A stretch of DNA of 64,000 nucleotides from Massilia sp. Se16.2.3 (GCF_014171595.1 NZ_CP050451.1:3348001-3412000), one strand, 5' to 3'; shown: positions 8,423-19,090, counted from the stretch's first letter. A program made the numbers and translations. Notes: generated by a model not told the origin, from the letters alone.

Positions 8423-11055
8423 GTGTATATCCTCGAACAACGTTTTTTGCGCGGCCCGAACATCCACGCCGACACGCCCTGCATCCTGAGCGTGATCGAC
8501 CTGGAAGACCTCTACGGCATCTCCTCGAAAGACTTGCCCGGCTTTAACGACGCCCTGCTGGCGGCGCTGCCATCCCTGCAACAGCAACTGCTGCCGACCG
8601 GGCAGCCCGGCGGCTTCGCCCAGCGCCTGCGCGCCGGCACCTATCTCGCGCGCGTGGTCGAACACGTGACGCTGGCGCTGCAGTCGCTAGCCGGTCCCAC
8701 CGTCGGCTATGGCCGCACCCGCCCGGCCACGGGCCGGCCCGGGAGTACCGCATCGTCTGCCAGTACGCCATCGAAAAGCTGGCCGAACCGGCATTCCGGA
8801 TGGCGGTGGACCTGGTCACCGCGCTTGCCCATGGCGAAGAATTCGACGTCGACGCGCGCCTGGAGGAACTCCGTTCGCTGGGGCACCGCTATGCCATCGG
8901 CACCAGCACCGCCGCCGTGCTGGCCGCCGCCCACGAGCGCGGCATCCCGAGCATGCGCATCACCGAAGAAGCGAACCTGTTCCAGCTGGGCTGGGGCTCG
9001 AAGCAGAAGCGCCTGCAGGCCACGACCACGGGCGACACCAGCTATGTCGCGGTGAAGATCGCCAGCGACAAGCAGCTGACCAAGGCGCTGCTGCAGGAAG
9101 CGGGCGTGCCCGTGCCCGAAGGCGGCACCGTCACGACAAGCGAGGAAGCCCAGCGCGTCGCGCGGCGCCTGCGCGTGCCCGTCACCGTCAAGCCGCTCGA
9201 CGGCAACCGGGGCAAGGGTGTCACCACCCGCTGCAGCACGCCCGAGGAAGTCGCGCGCGCCTTCGAGTTCGCGCGCGAGTACGGTCGCCGCATCATCGTC
9301 GAGCGTTTCGTGGAAGGGCGCGACTACCGCGTGCTGGTGGCCGGCGGCCGCGTGGCGGCGGCCTCGTTCCGCCGTCCCGCGCACGTGATCGGCGACGGCG
9401 TCAGCACGATTGCCGAACTGGTCGAACGCGAAAACGGCAACCCGGCGCGCGGCAGCGGCCACACCAACATCCTGACGCGCATCGCGCTCGACGCCCATGC
9501 CGAAGACATGCTGCGCCGCCAGGGCTACATGCCCGACTCGGTCCCCGCCGCCGGCGTCGCCATCGAGTTGCGCAGCAATGCCAACCTGTCCACCGGCGGC
9601 ACCGCCGAGGACGTGACGGACCTGCTGCCCGAGACCACGCGCGCCCTGCGTGCGCGCGCGGCCAGCAAGATCGGCCTGGACGTGGCGGGCATCGACATCG
9701 TCTGCCAGGACATTGCGGTGCCGCTGATCGAGCAGGGCGGTGCCGTCATCGAAGTCAACGCCGCGCCGGGCATCCGCATGCACCAGCATCCAAGCAAGGG
9801 CGAAGCGCGCGACGCGGGCGAAGCCATCATCGACGGCCTGATGGGGTCTTCGAACGGCCGCATTCCGGTCGTTGCCGTTACCGGCACCAACGGCAAGACC
9901 ACCACCACCCTGATGATCGGGCATACGGCGCGCGTCGCCGGACTGGGCACTGGCGTCACCACCACCGAGGGCGTCTTCGTCGACGGCCGCCGCCTGGTGC
10001 AGGGCGACTGCACCGGCTACTGGTCGGCGCGCACGGTGCTCACCGCGCCGGACGTCGACTTCGCGGTGCTGGAAACGGCGCGCGGCGGCATCCTGAAGCG
10101 CGGCCTCGCCTTCGACTACTGCGACGTCGGCGTCGTGCTGAACGTCTCGCCCGACCACCTGGGCCTCGATGGCATCGACACCATCGAGGACCTCGCCCAG
10201 GTCAAGGCCGTGGTGGCCCAGTCGGCCGCCCGTGCGGTGGTCCTGAACGCCGAGGATGCGCTGTGCGTCTCGATGGTGCGCCGTGCCAAGCCGGGCGCGG
10301 AAGTCATCTTCTTCTCGATGAACCCGGACAACCCGATCCTGCTCAAGCACCTGGAGGACGGCGGCCGCGGCACCTATGTGCAGGACAACGCGATCGTGAT
10401 CGCCGACGGCACGCGCCAGCAGGAACTGATGCGGGTCGAAGCCATGCCGGCTTCGTACAACGGGCTGGCGCGCTACAACATCGCCAACGCCCTGGCCGCG
10501 GCGGCCGCGCTGATGGCTGCGGGTTTTTCGAATGTCCAGATCGCGGACGGGCTGTCGACCTTTGTCTCCGACAGCAAGACCAATCCGCTGCGCACGAATG
10601 TTTTCGACGTGCGCGGCGTGACCGTCATCGTCGACTACGCCCACAACCCGGCGGCCTATGCGGCCCTGGCGGAGATGGCGCGCGCGCTGCTGCCGGGTCA
10701 ACTGGTCGGCATCGTCACCGCGCCTGGCGACCGCCGCGACAGCGATTTGATCCAGGTGGGCGAAATCTGCGGCGAGCGCTTCGACGAGCTGGTGGTCTAC
10801 GAGTCGCAGAGCCGTGGCCGGCCGACGGGCGGCGCGGTCGACCTGATCCTGGAAGGGGCGGAGAACGTCGTCGGACCGTCGGATACGCTGCACCGCGAGA
10901 TCGAGGTCGACAAGGCAATCCGCCTCGGCCTGTCGCTGTGCAGCCCGGGCGACGTGCTGGTATTTGCATGCGGTACCTCGCTGCAAACCTTCATCGACGC
11001 GCTGCGCGTGGACGATCCGGAGAGCGCGGCGAAGATCGAGGCGCAGACGGCGTAA
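8423..11055 (+). CDS. cphA: Cyanophycin synthetase (CphA1 type), one frameshift
   Basis: About 877 residues once a single G deletion near 8740 (GGGG read as GGG) is repaired. It makes multi-L-arginyl-poly-L-aspartate from Asp, Arg and ATP. Domains: an N-terminal domain (MYILEQRFLRGPNIHADTP); an ATP-grasp domain that adds Asp (ASDKQLTKALLQEAGVPVP, KPLDGNRGKGVTT, EVNAAPGIRMHQHPSKG); and a Mur-ligase-like domain that adds Arg (P-loop GTNGKTTTTLMIGH, then LETARGGILKRGLAFD and VVLNVSPDHLGLDG). All motifs are intact, so it should be active. It follows the diiron-type gene and ends at a strong terminator at 11077. It converges on a second synthetase. Confidence 0.93.
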
Positions 11056-11076
11056 GCCAATCGCACTTCGAGATAC

Positions 11077-11104
11077 AGCCCCGCCAGGTGCGGGGCTTTT
11101 TGTT
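11077..11104 (+). terminator. Rho-independent terminator of cphA
   Basis: A perfect 8-bp stem, AGCCCCGC (11077-11084) with GCGGGGCT (11090-11097), has a five-base loop and runs into TTTTT. It starts 22 bp after the cphA stop codon. Confidence 0.9.
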
Positions 11105-11107
11105 TCT

Positions 11108-11419
11108 GGTAGGGTGGGCGCCCCGTGCCCACGCGGTGACAGGTTCCGCACCGCCTCATGGCTCGGTCCCGCGTCGCACGGGCGCCCACCCTACGGTTGC
11201 CCGCGCCGATGCGCACACCGCGGGACCGCGTGGAGTCGGGACTCCACCCTACCGTTGCGGTGCGGATGCTCACATGGTGATCCCGCGTGGGGTCAAGACC
11301 CCACCCTGCGGTGCGCCGCCGCTGCTGGCCCGTGCATGAGGATCGGCCAGCTGCCCCAACCGGCCGCATGGCCTCGGCGGCCCCGATGTATCGCAGGGTG
11401 GGCACCTGTGCCCACGCGG
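11108..11419. repeat. Cluster of five GTAGGGTG/CACGCGG hairpin repeats between converging cyanophycin synthetases
   Basis: Five copies of a short element lie in this gap. Arms: 11114-11119/11127-11132 (GTGGGC/GCCCAC, forward); 11169-11196 (degenerate, reverse); 11230-11237/11240-11247 (GTGGAGTC/GACTCCAC, reverse); 11287-11294/11297-11304 (GTGGGGTC/GACCCCAC, reverse); 11398-11405/11408-11415 (GTGGGCAC/GTGCCCAC, forward). The flanks stay nearly constant (CGTAGGGTGG and CCACGCGG) while the inner arm bases differ from copy to copy and remain complementary. No T-run follows, so these are not ordinary terminators. The GTAG-like edge recalls REP elements moved by RAYT transposases; no transposase is present here. 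Confidence 0.88.
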
Positions 11420-11454
11420 ACTCGCCATTGGTTCATATGCACCGCTATCGCAAG

Positions 11455-11486
11455 CCCGAAAAGCAAAGCGGCCCCGCAGGGCCGCT
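11455..11486 (-). terminator. Terminator of the reverse cyanophycin operon
   Basis: A perfect 8-bp stem, AGCGGCCC (11467-11474) with GGGCCGCT (11479-11486), has loop CGCA. On the reverse strand it is followed by TTTGCTTTT. It lies just past the stop codon of the second synthetase gene. Confidence 0.75.
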
Positions 11487-11508
11487 CGCGAACACACGAC
11501 GCGAAAAC

Positions 11509-14102
11509 TTACGCCGCTTCCATCTCGATCCGCTGCGCGATCTCCGGCTTGGTCGGACGCAGCGCCTCGGTCAGTTCCGAAATCGACGAACCGCAGCCGA
11601 ACACCAGCACGTCGCCGGGCTGGCAGAGCGCGAGGCCGGCGCGGATCGCGCTGTGCACGTCCAGCTCGGTCTGCAGGTGCTCGCCCGGGAAGCGGCCCAG
11701 GCGCGCGCCTTGCACCAGCAGGGCGGCGACGCTGCCGGACACGCGGCCGCGGTTCTCGGTCTCGTAGACCACCAGGTCGTCGAAACCGGCGGCGCAGGTG
11801 CGGCCGATGTCGACCAGGTCGGCGTCGCGGCGGTCGCCCGGCGCGGCCACCACGCCGACCACGCGTCCCGGCGTCATCGCGCGCGCCGTTTCTGCCAGGG
11901 CCGCATAGGCGGCGCAGTTGTGGGCATAGTCGACGATCACCGTCACGCCTTCGACGTCGAACACGTTCGAGCGCAGCGGGTTGTGCTTGCTGTCGGAAAC
12001 GAAGCTGCGCAGGCCGGCGCCGATCTCGTCGTTGCCGAAGCCGCTCGCGGCCAGGGGCCGCGGCCGCCGCCAGCGCGTTGGCGATGTTGTAGCGCGCGCA
12101 GCCGCCGAGCGACACCGGCATCTGGCGCACGTCCAGCAGCGCTTCATGGCGGGCGCCCGTGGCCAGCACCAGGGTGTTGTCCTGCAGGTAGGCACCTCGC
12201 CCGCCCCGTTCCAGGTGGCGCAGCAGGACGGGGTTGTCGGCATCGAGGGCGAAGTACAGCACTTCGACGGTGTCCTGCAAATCCTTCGCCATCGCCACGC
12301 AGTAGTCGTCCTCGGCGTTGAGCACCACGGCGCGCGAGGCACGCTGGGCCACCACCGCCTTGACCTTCGCCAGTTCCTCGACGGTTTCGATGCCGTCCAG
12401 GCCCAGGTGGTCGGAGGACACGTTCAGCACCACCGACACGTCGCAGCGGTCGTAGGCCAGGCCGCGCTTGAGGATGCCGCCGCGGGCCGTTTCCAGCACG
12501 GCGAAGTCGACTTCCGGCGAGGTGAGGAGGGTGCGCGCCGAGCGGTAGCCGGTGCAGTCGCCTTCCATCACGCGCTGCCCGTTCATGTAGACGCCCTCGG
12601 TGGTGGTCACGCCCGTGCGCAGGCCGGTCTGGCGGACCGCGTGCTCGATCAGCAGCGAAGTCGTGGTCTTGCCGTTCGTTCCCGTGATCGCCACCGTCGG
12701 GATGCGGCCATCGTCCTGGCCGAACAAGGCCTCGACAATGGCGGCGCCGGCGTCGCGCGGGGTGCCGCGGCTTGGATACTGGTGCATGCGGATGCCCGGC
12801 GCGGCATTGACCTCGATGATGCCGCCGCCCTGTTCGCGCAATGGCTGCGCGATGTCCTCGCAGATCACGTCGATGCCGGCCACGTCCAGGCCGATCGTGC
12901 GCGCGGCGCGGATGCAGATGGCGCGGGTTTCCTCGGGCAGCAGGTCAGTGACGTCTTCCGCGGTGCCGCCGGTGGACAGGTTGGCGTTGCCGCGCAGGTC
13001 GACACTGACGCCGGCCGGCAGCACGGAGTCGAAGCCGTAGCCCTGTTTCGCCAGGACGTCTTCGGCGATCGCATCCATCGGGATCCTGGTCAGGATATTT
13101 GGTGTGGCCGTCGCCGCGCGCCGGGTTGCGGTTCTCGATCTCGACCAGCTCGCGCACGGTCGACCTGCCATCGCCCGTGACGCAGGGCGGACGTCGCCAG
13201 GAGGCGGCGGCGATCTTGCTGCCGGTGACGAGCACGCGGTAGTCGCGCCCGCGCAGGTATTCCTCGACGATCACGTGGCGGCCGTACTTGCGCGCGTGGT
13301 TGAACGCGGCTTCGACTTCCTCCGGCGTGGTGCAGACCGTGGTCACGCCCTTGCCCCGGTTGGCGTCGAGCGGCTTGATGGTCGCCGGGCCTTTCAGGCG
13401 GCGTGCCACGCGCTGCGCGTCTTCGAGCTTGCTGACGGTGGCGCCGCCCGGCACCGGCACGCCGGCCTGCTCGAGCAGGGTCTTGGTCAGCTGCTTGTCG
13501 CTGGCGATGCCCACCGCGATCGAATTGGTCGCGCCGGTAATGGTCGCCTGCAGGCGTTTCTGGCGGCTGCCCCAGCCCAGCTGGAACAGGTTCGCCTCGT
13601 CGGTGATGCGCAGCGCCGGGATGCCGCGGCGCAGGGCCGCGTTCACCACGGCGCCGGTGCTGGTGCCGATCGCATAGTCTTCCGCCGTCTCGTGCAGGGC
13701 CGCCACCGCGGCATCGAGGTCGAAGGCGTCGCCGCGGCCGAGCGCGGCGATCATCTCGAGGGCGACGTCCGGGGCCTGTCCCGCCACCTGTTCGGTGCGG
13801 TAGCCGCACACGGCACGGCGCGCGTGTGGCTTGCGCGGAATGTCGATCGTCGTGCTGAAGTCGCCGGCGGCACCCGCCAGGCGCTGCAGCTCCATCACGA
13901 CCGGTTCGACGGCGTCAACGGCGCAGGCCAGGTTGGCCAGCCGCGCGGACACCTGCGGCGCCAGGCCGGGCAGCAGGGCGACCAGGCGCGAGCCCGGGTG
14001 CGGCGCCACGGCCACGCCTTCGGTATCGATGACTGCCATCAGGCAGGGGGCTGCGCTGTAGAGGTTGGGGCCGCGCAGGAAGCGTTTTTCGATGGTTCTC
14101 AT
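11509..14102 (-). CDS. cphA: Second cyanophycin synthetase, two frameshifts
   Basis: About 863 residues after removing two single-base insertions, an extra A near 13098 and an extra C near 12058. It has the same layout as the first synthetase: ATP-grasp (ASDKQLTKTLLEQAGVPVP, KPLDANRGKGVTT, EVNAAPGIRMHQYPSRG) and Mur-ligase-like domain (GTNGKTTTSLLIEH, LETARGGILKRGLAYD, VVLNVSSDHLGLDG). Catalytic motifs are complete in both domains. The sequence clearly differs from the first copy, so this is an old paralogue, as in other betaproteobacteria with cphA and cphA'. Its start codon overlaps the cyanophycinase stop (ATGA), so it is translated from the degradative operon. Whether it makes the normal polymer, a variant, or re-uses dipeptides cannot be told. 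Confidence 0.92.
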
Positions 14103-14982
14103 GAGATCGGGTTCCGTTTCGTTACATTTTCCAAAAATTCGCGCAGCGAGGAAGACATCGCTTTTGCATTCGGGTCCTCGTCGGTCGGCAGGTACCAGCG
14201 GCTGCCGGCCGGCAGCAGGTGCAGGCGCACGTCGATCAGTTCGGGAGTGGCGCGCTCGCGGATGTCGGCCATGTTGGTGTCCATCGTGCGGCCATCGACC
14301 ACGGTGACCGAGCCTTCGCCCAGCACCTCGATGCCGCGCCCGCGCTCCACCACCGGGGCCGTGTCCTCGTCGATGCCGATGCCCATCAGGTAGGGGTTCT
14401 GCGCCACCACCGAGAGCAGCCGCGCCAGGCGCTGGCGCTCGGAGAAGTGCTGGTCGATCACGACCTTGTGCAGGAAGCCGAGGCCCGCGCCCAGGCTGAC
14501 CGCGCCCTTTTCCGGCAGCAGGTCGGTCTTGCCCGGGCCAGCATGTGCCCCGACATGGCCGAGGCGCCGGCGCTGGTGCCGCCGATGCAGGCGCCGCGCA
14601 CCTTGAGCGCCGTGTGCATCTCGGCGTCGAGCGCCGTACCGCCGATGATGGCCAGCAGGCGCTTCTGGTCGCCGCCGGTCATGAAGATGCCGTCGGCCTC
14701 GGACACCATGCGCAGCTTTTCTTCGTCGTTGGCGTCCTGGCGGCTCTCCAGGCGCAGGTGGGCGCGCTGTTTCACACCCAGGTCCCCGAAGGCCTTGTCG
14801 TAGACTTCCCACATTTCGTCGGCGATCTGGCTGGCGGCCGTGATGACGACGATGCGGGCATGCGCGCCGCCGGCAAGTTCCACGAAACGGGTCAGGATGG
14901 CCTTGTCGTGCTTGCGGTCTTCGCCTCCGCCGATGATGACGAGGTGGCCGTGCGATGCGGTCCGGTGCGGTTCGGTTTTCAT
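14099..14982 (-). CDS. cphB: Cyanophycinase, one frameshift
   Basis: A serine exopeptidase that cuts cyanophycin to beta-Asp-Arg. About 294 residues after repairing a G deletion near 14540. It starts MKTEPHRTASHGHLVIIGGG. Family motifs are FMTGGDQKRLLAIIGGT and GGTSAGASAMSG, where Ser in TSAG is the nucleophile, then GAGLGFLHKVVIDQHFSER and MGIGIDEDTA, all typical of CphB. There is no signal peptide, so it is cytoplasmic, unlike CphE-type secreted enzymes. Its ATG overlaps the stop of the isoaspartyl peptidase gene (ATGA), and its own stop overlaps the start of the next cphA the same way, showing tight translational coupling. Confidence 0.93.
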
Positions 14983-15891
14983 TTTTCTTCGATGGTTGCA
15001 GTTGGCATCTGGGTATTGCTGCACGAGGCAGCTTCGGTTTTGGTGACGGCAATGAGGCCCGTGTCCACGTCCTTGTCGATCAGGTCGATGCCGCGCTGCA
15101 GCGCGGCCGAGAGCGGCATGCCCTGTTCGAGATAGCCATAGACGGTGCGCGCCAGCATGGTGCGCACGATGTGCTCGCCGACGCCGGTAGCGGCGATCGC
15201 GCCCAGCGGTCCGGCATAGAAGCCGCTGCCCATGACGGCGGTGTCGCCCACGCGCCCCAGCAGCGAGGGTGCCGAGCCGCCGGTGGAGCCAGCCACGGCA
15301 AAGTGGCCGTCCGGGCCGCGCACGACGGCGCCGACGGTGTCGTGGGCGGCGTTCGGCGGCAGTTGCAAAGGGCGTCTTGTAGTTCCAGAAGCGTTCGAAC
15401 ATGCGGTTGTCGATACCGGGCATGGCGGGCACCGAGCCGGCCAGCTGCTTGAGCAGCTTCTCGTGCTTCTCGCGCTGGCTGGGCAGGATGGGTTTTGCCG
15501 GTTCCAGGCCGAGGGCGCGCGCCAGGCGGTCGGCGCCTTCGCCGGCGATGAACACGTGCGGGGTGTCGGCAATGGCGCGTGCCAGCAGGATCGGGTTGCG
15601 CACGTCGCGTACGCCCGCAACGGCGCCGAGGCGTCCGCGCGTATCCATGACCGAGGCGTCCATTTCGATCGTGGCGCCGTCCAGGCACAGGACCGAGCCG
15701 GTGCCGGCGTTGAAGCGTTCGTCTTCTTCGAACACCATGACGGCGGCGATGGCGGCATCGAGGGCGTCGCCTGTTTCGAGCATGTGCTCGCGGCCGCGGC
15801 GGGCGGCGGCTTCGCAACCGTCGGTGTAGTCCAGCGGTTCGCCGGCACCACCATGGGTGACAATCGCAAAACCTTTTAACGTGTTACTCAA
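14979..15891 (-). CDS. iaaA: Isoaspartyl peptidase / type-2 L-asparaginase, one frameshift
   Basis: About 303 residues after removing an extra T near 15366. It is an Ntn-hydrolase that splits itself before a Thr, here in AAHDTVGAVVRGPDG, so the Thr of HDTVGAV is the predicted nucleophile. The N-terminal half shows FAIVTHGGAGEP and NAGTGSVLCLDG; the second half shows GSTGGSAPSLLGRVGD and GVGEHIVRTMLAR. Members hydrolyse beta-aspartyl dipeptides. Here the natural substrate is very probably beta-Asp-Arg released by the cyanophycinase next to it, giving free Asp and Arg. It is the first gene of the reverse operon. Confidence 0.92.
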
Positions 15892-16037
15892 AGCAATTCC
15901 CCTCGAAATGTTCTTGCCATCGCGCTCGTGACGTGTGGCATATCTGATAGAGGATTATGCAAAATGAGATAGAGAACACCTATCGGTACAGCCGCTGTGC
16001 CAATGTAAGAAGAAACTTACATCGGAGACAACTTTTC

Positions 16038-16496
16038 TTAAGGCAGCAGTTTGGCTGGATGATGGCGAATGGCGCGCAGCAGTTCCTGCGCTACCTGCAG
16101 GCGGATGGGTTCCGAGACATAGCTGCCGATGTCGACCGTGCGGTCCGGCGCTTCCAGCCGGATCAGCTTGCGTTCGCGCGGGCGCGGCGGCAGCACGCGC
16201 GTGCGTACCGGGTCGAGCCGGATCTGTTCGCGCCGCCCGCAATCGATGCGCTCGACCAGCAGCCAGCGTTCGGTCAGCGCGATGTGTTCCACGTCGAGCG
16301 CATGGCGGGCGTAGTGCAGCAGCGCCCAGCCCACAGCGGTCATTTCGAGCAGGGCGAATGCGAGCACGATCCAGATACCCTGCAGCAGGAAGACAAGGGC
16401 GATGCCGAAGGAGCCGCAGCACAGCAGCGCATAGACGAGCAGCGACTGGCGCGGCGTCAGCGAGCAGTTGCGCTTCAGTGTCCAGGTGCGTGGCAT
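16038..16496 (-). CDS. DUF2244 family membrane protein
   Basis: 152 residues starting MPRTWTLKRNCSLTPRQ, a common DUF2244 opening. Two adjacent membrane segments (about residues 20-60: LLVYALLCCGSFGIALVF and IWIVLAFALLEMTAVGWAL) are followed by HYARHALDVEHIAL and a soluble C-terminal domain with basic loops (LPPRPRERKLIRLEAPD). Function is unknown; in many proteobacteria the gene sits with cytochrome c oxidase genes, but no oxidase is in this window. It is a single gene, divergent from the Hsp70-like gene and tail-to-head with the cyanophycin operon. Confidence 0.8.
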   Translation of the reverse strand: MPRTWTLKRNCSLTPRQSLLVYALLCCGSFGIALVFLLQGIWIVLAFALLEMTAVGWALLHYARHALDVEHIALTERWLLVERIDCGRREQIRLDPVRTRVLPPRPRERKLIRLEAPDRTVDIGSYVSEPIRLQVAQELLRAIRHHPAKLLP

Positions 16497-16683
16497 CGTG
16501 CGGCCGTGGGGGAAAGGGCAGAACCCGATGGATGCATTATAGATAAGAGCACGCCCAGGGCCCGCGCGGGTTCGCGCACTCCTGTCGGGCAGCGGACGTG
16601 ACTGCCATGCAACGCTGCGGCGGCAGGGATCGCCTGCCTGAGGGGATTCTGGTACTATTTCGCCCCTTCAACGAAAGGCTCAC

Positions 16684-17951
16684 ATGACGAAGGCTTGCGG
16701 CGTCGACTTCGGTACGTCAAATTCAACGGTCGGCTGGCTGGGACAATCCGCCGGCGGGGGCGGGGCGGCGCACAGCCTGCTGGCCCTGGAGGATGGCAAG
16801 GCAACGCTGCCTTCGGTCGTCTTCTTCAATGCCGACGACGACGAGGTGCGCTATGGCCGCGCCGCGCTGGCCGACTACCTGGCCGGCTACGAGGGCCGCC
16901 TGATGCGCTCCCTCAAAAGCCTGCTCGGCACCAGCCTGATGGACGGCCAGACGGAAGTCGCGGGGCGGTCATTGCCGTTCCGGCTGCTGCTGGCCCAGTT
17001 CATCGGCGAACTCAAGCGTCGCGCCGAAAGCCAGGCAGGGCGCCGCTTCGAGCACGCTGTCTTCGGCCGTCCGGTCTTCTTCATCGACGACAACCCCCAG
17101 GCCGACCGCCTGGCCGAGGATACCCTCGCCGAAGTGGCGCGCAGCGTGGGTTTCCGCGAAGTCGCCTTCCAGTACGAACCGATCGCCGCCGCCTTCGATT
17201 ATGAATCGACCATCGCCCGCGAGGAACTGGTCCTCATCGTCGACATCGGCGGCGGTACCTCGGACTTCTCGCTGGTGCGCCTCGGTCCCGAGCGCGCCGG
17301 CAAGCCCGAGCGCCGCGATGACATCCTGGCAACCGGTGGCGTGCACATCGGCGGTACCGACTTCGACAAATACCTGAGCCTGGCCGCAGCCATGCCGCTG
17401 CTCGGCTACCGCGGCCTGTTGCGCTCCGGTGCCGAGATCCCGTCGAGCTATTACTTCAACCTGGCGACCTGGCATACCATCAACCAGGCCTATACCCGCA
17501 AGAGCATCGCCCAGCTGGAAGACCTGGTGCGCGACGCCAGCGAGCCGGGGCCGCTGAGGCGCCTGCAGGGCCTGATCGACGAACGCGCCGGCCACTGGCT
17601 GGCAATGCAGGTCGAGGGCGCGAAGATCGGGCTCTCGTCGGAGGAAACGGTGGTGCTCGACCTCGACCGCCTGCGCCCGCCCGAGAAGCTCGTCGTGACG
17701 CGCCCGCGCTTCGAGGAAGCGATCGGGCCGCTCTGGACAGCATCGACGCCACCGTGCTACGGTTGCTGGCGGACGCCGGCGTGACGGCGAGCGCTGTCGA
17801 TACCGTCTTCTTCACCGGCGGCTCGAGCGGCGTGGGCCTGCTGCGGGCACGCGTCGGCGCCCCGGTGCCGGATGCGCGCAAGGTCGAGGGCGACCTCTTC
17901 GGCAGCATCGGCGCCGGCCTGGCGCTCGACGCCCGGCGCAAATTCGGCTGA
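16684..17951 (+). CDS. Hsp70-family ATPase without substrate-binding domain (YegD-like), one frameshift
   Basis: About 422 residues after repairing one deletion near 17735, where the stretch should read GPLLDSIDATVL. It has the actin-like ATPase motifs: phosphate 1 CGVDFGTSNSTVGWLG, phosphate 2 VLIVDIGGGTSDFSLVRL, and adenosine motif FFTGGSSGVGLLRARVG. DnaK is about 640 residues; here the peptide-binding half is absent, as in YegD. It presumably acts in chaperone-related work but the clients are unknown. It ends 39 bp before the exonuclease gene on the same strand, so the two may be co-transcribed. Confidence 0.83.
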
Positions 17952-17990
17952 CCCGGTCGGCACACCCCAGTTTCCACACCAAGGACCGCC

Positions 17991-18644
17991 ATGTTCGAAC
18001 GCCCCATCGTGATGCTCGACTTCGAGACCACCGGCCTGTCGCCCGACATGGGCGACCGCATTACCGAAGTCGCCGCCCTGCGCATCGAGGACGGGCGCGT
18101 GACCGAGCGCTATGTCTCGCTGGTCAACTGCGGCGCCCGCATCCCGGCCTTCATCACCGGCCTGACCGGCATCACCGGGGACATGGTCGACAGCGCGCCG
18201 CCGGCCCGTCAGGTGGTGCCGGAGCTGCTCGACTTCATCGGCGCCGATACCCTGTCGGCCCACAACGCCAGCTTCGACGAGAAATTCCTGGCGGCCGAGA
18301 GTGCGCGCCTGGGGCAGCAATGCCGCCACGTGGGCCTGGTCTGTTCGCTCAAGCTGTCGCGCCGCGTGTTTCCCGGCATGGCCAGCTACAAGCTCGGGCA
18401 GCTCTCGCGCCAGCTCGGCATTGCCTTTCGCAGCGCCGCGCACCGCGCCGAGGCCGACGCCGAAGTGGCCGCCGAGGTGCTGATCCACATCGGCCGCCAC
18501 CTGGGACGCTCCTACGACCTCAAGTTCATGACGCCCGAACTGCTGGTGGCGATCAACAAGCTGGCCGCGGCCAAGGTACCGGGCTGGTTAAGCAAGAACG
18601 CCAACCAATTCTCAACGGAAAAAGGTGCGACAGCCCTGCCTTGA
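17991..18644 (+). CDS. DEDDh 3'-5' exonuclease (DnaQ/PolC-epsilon-like)
   Basis: 217 residues with the DEDDh exonuclease set: Exo I VMLDFETTGLSPD (Asp and Glu), Exo II LSAHNASFDEKFL (Asp), Exo III HRAEADAEVAAEV (His and Asp). The middle carries ITGLTGITGDMVDSAPP, the usual substrate-edge loop of epsilon-like nucleases. The C-terminal 50 residues (TPELLVAINKLAAAKVPGWL) are outside the core and may be a partner site. It is too short for a fused UvrC or polymerase partner, so a stand-alone nuclease in repair or RNA trimming is likely; which one is not clear from the sequence. Confidence 0.85.
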   Translation: MFERPIVMLDFETTGLSPDMGDRITEVAALRIEDGRVTERYVSLVNCGARIPAFITGLTGITGDMVDSAPPARQVVPELLDFIGADTLSAHNASFDEKFLAAESARLGQQCRHVGLVCSLKLSRRVFPGMASYKLGQLSRQLGIAFRSAAHRAEADAEVAAEVLIHIGRHLGRSYDLKFMTPELLVAINKLAAAKVPGWLSKNANQFSTEKGATALP

Positions 18645-18666
18645 AAAGCATTACAATGCCGCCATC

Positions 18667-19014
18667 ATGATGCGTCGTTGTATTGTCCACGTCCTGCTGT
18701 CGCTGCTTCTGCTGGTCTCCCAGCAGATGGCGCTCGTGCATGCGATGTCGCACTGGACCGGCAAGCTGGGCGCAGGCAACCCGGCGGCGCAGCAACTGGA
18801 ACGCGACGCCGACCTGTCGAGTGCCGTCGCCCAGGACCAGAGCTGCAGCCAGTGCCTGGCGTTCGCCCAGATGGCCGGCGCCATCGGCAGCAGCACCCGC
18901 AGTTTCGTCCCCCTCGACCTGCGCACCGAGCGCGTCACCGCGTTCGCCTTCGTCGAAGCTTCCCCCAGCACTGTTCCCGTCTTCCATTCGCGCGCACCGC
19001 CGCGCTTCGTCTAG
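18667..19014 (+). CDS. DUF2946-like small exported protein
   Basis: 115 residues starting MMRRCIVHVLLSLLLLVSQQ, a clear signal peptide or membrane anchor. A His-containing segment (ALVHAMSHW) and a CxxC-type pair (SCSQCLAFAQ) follow, and the C-terminus is VPVFHSRAPPRFV, all reminiscent of DUF2946 proteins found beside metal-linked outer-membrane receptors. It is the first gene of a run to the porin, ZnuA-like and ZnuB-like genes. His and Cys residues would suit metal binding in the periplasm, which is inference. Just upstream, 18648-18659 is a short palindrome (GCATT-AC-AATGC) overlapping a TACAAT -10-like hexamer, a possible metal-regulator site. Confidence 0.6.
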   Translation: MMRRCIVHVLLSLLLLVSQQMALVHAMSHWTGKLGAGNPAAQQLERDADLSSAVAQDQSCSQCLAFAQMAGAIGSSTRSFVPLDLRTERVTAFAFVEASPSTVPVFHSRAPPRFV

Positions 19015-19090
19015 GTCCACGTCGTCCGCCATGGCCTGCCGTCCCCGACGGCAGCTGCCCTGTATTCCCTATTCGAACTGGAAGAACACG

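Noticed and set aside
8707-11151. 814-codon open frame on the reverse strand opposite cphA
   Set aside because: Shadow of the cyanophycin synthetase coding sequence.
11226-11311. Reading the hairpin repeats as ordinary terminators
   Set aside because: No T-run follows on either strand, flanks are conserved, and cphA already has a strong terminator at 11077.
11108-11419. CRISPR array
   Set aside because: Spacing is irregular, orientation is mixed, units are short hairpins without spacers of constant length, and no cas genes are in the window.
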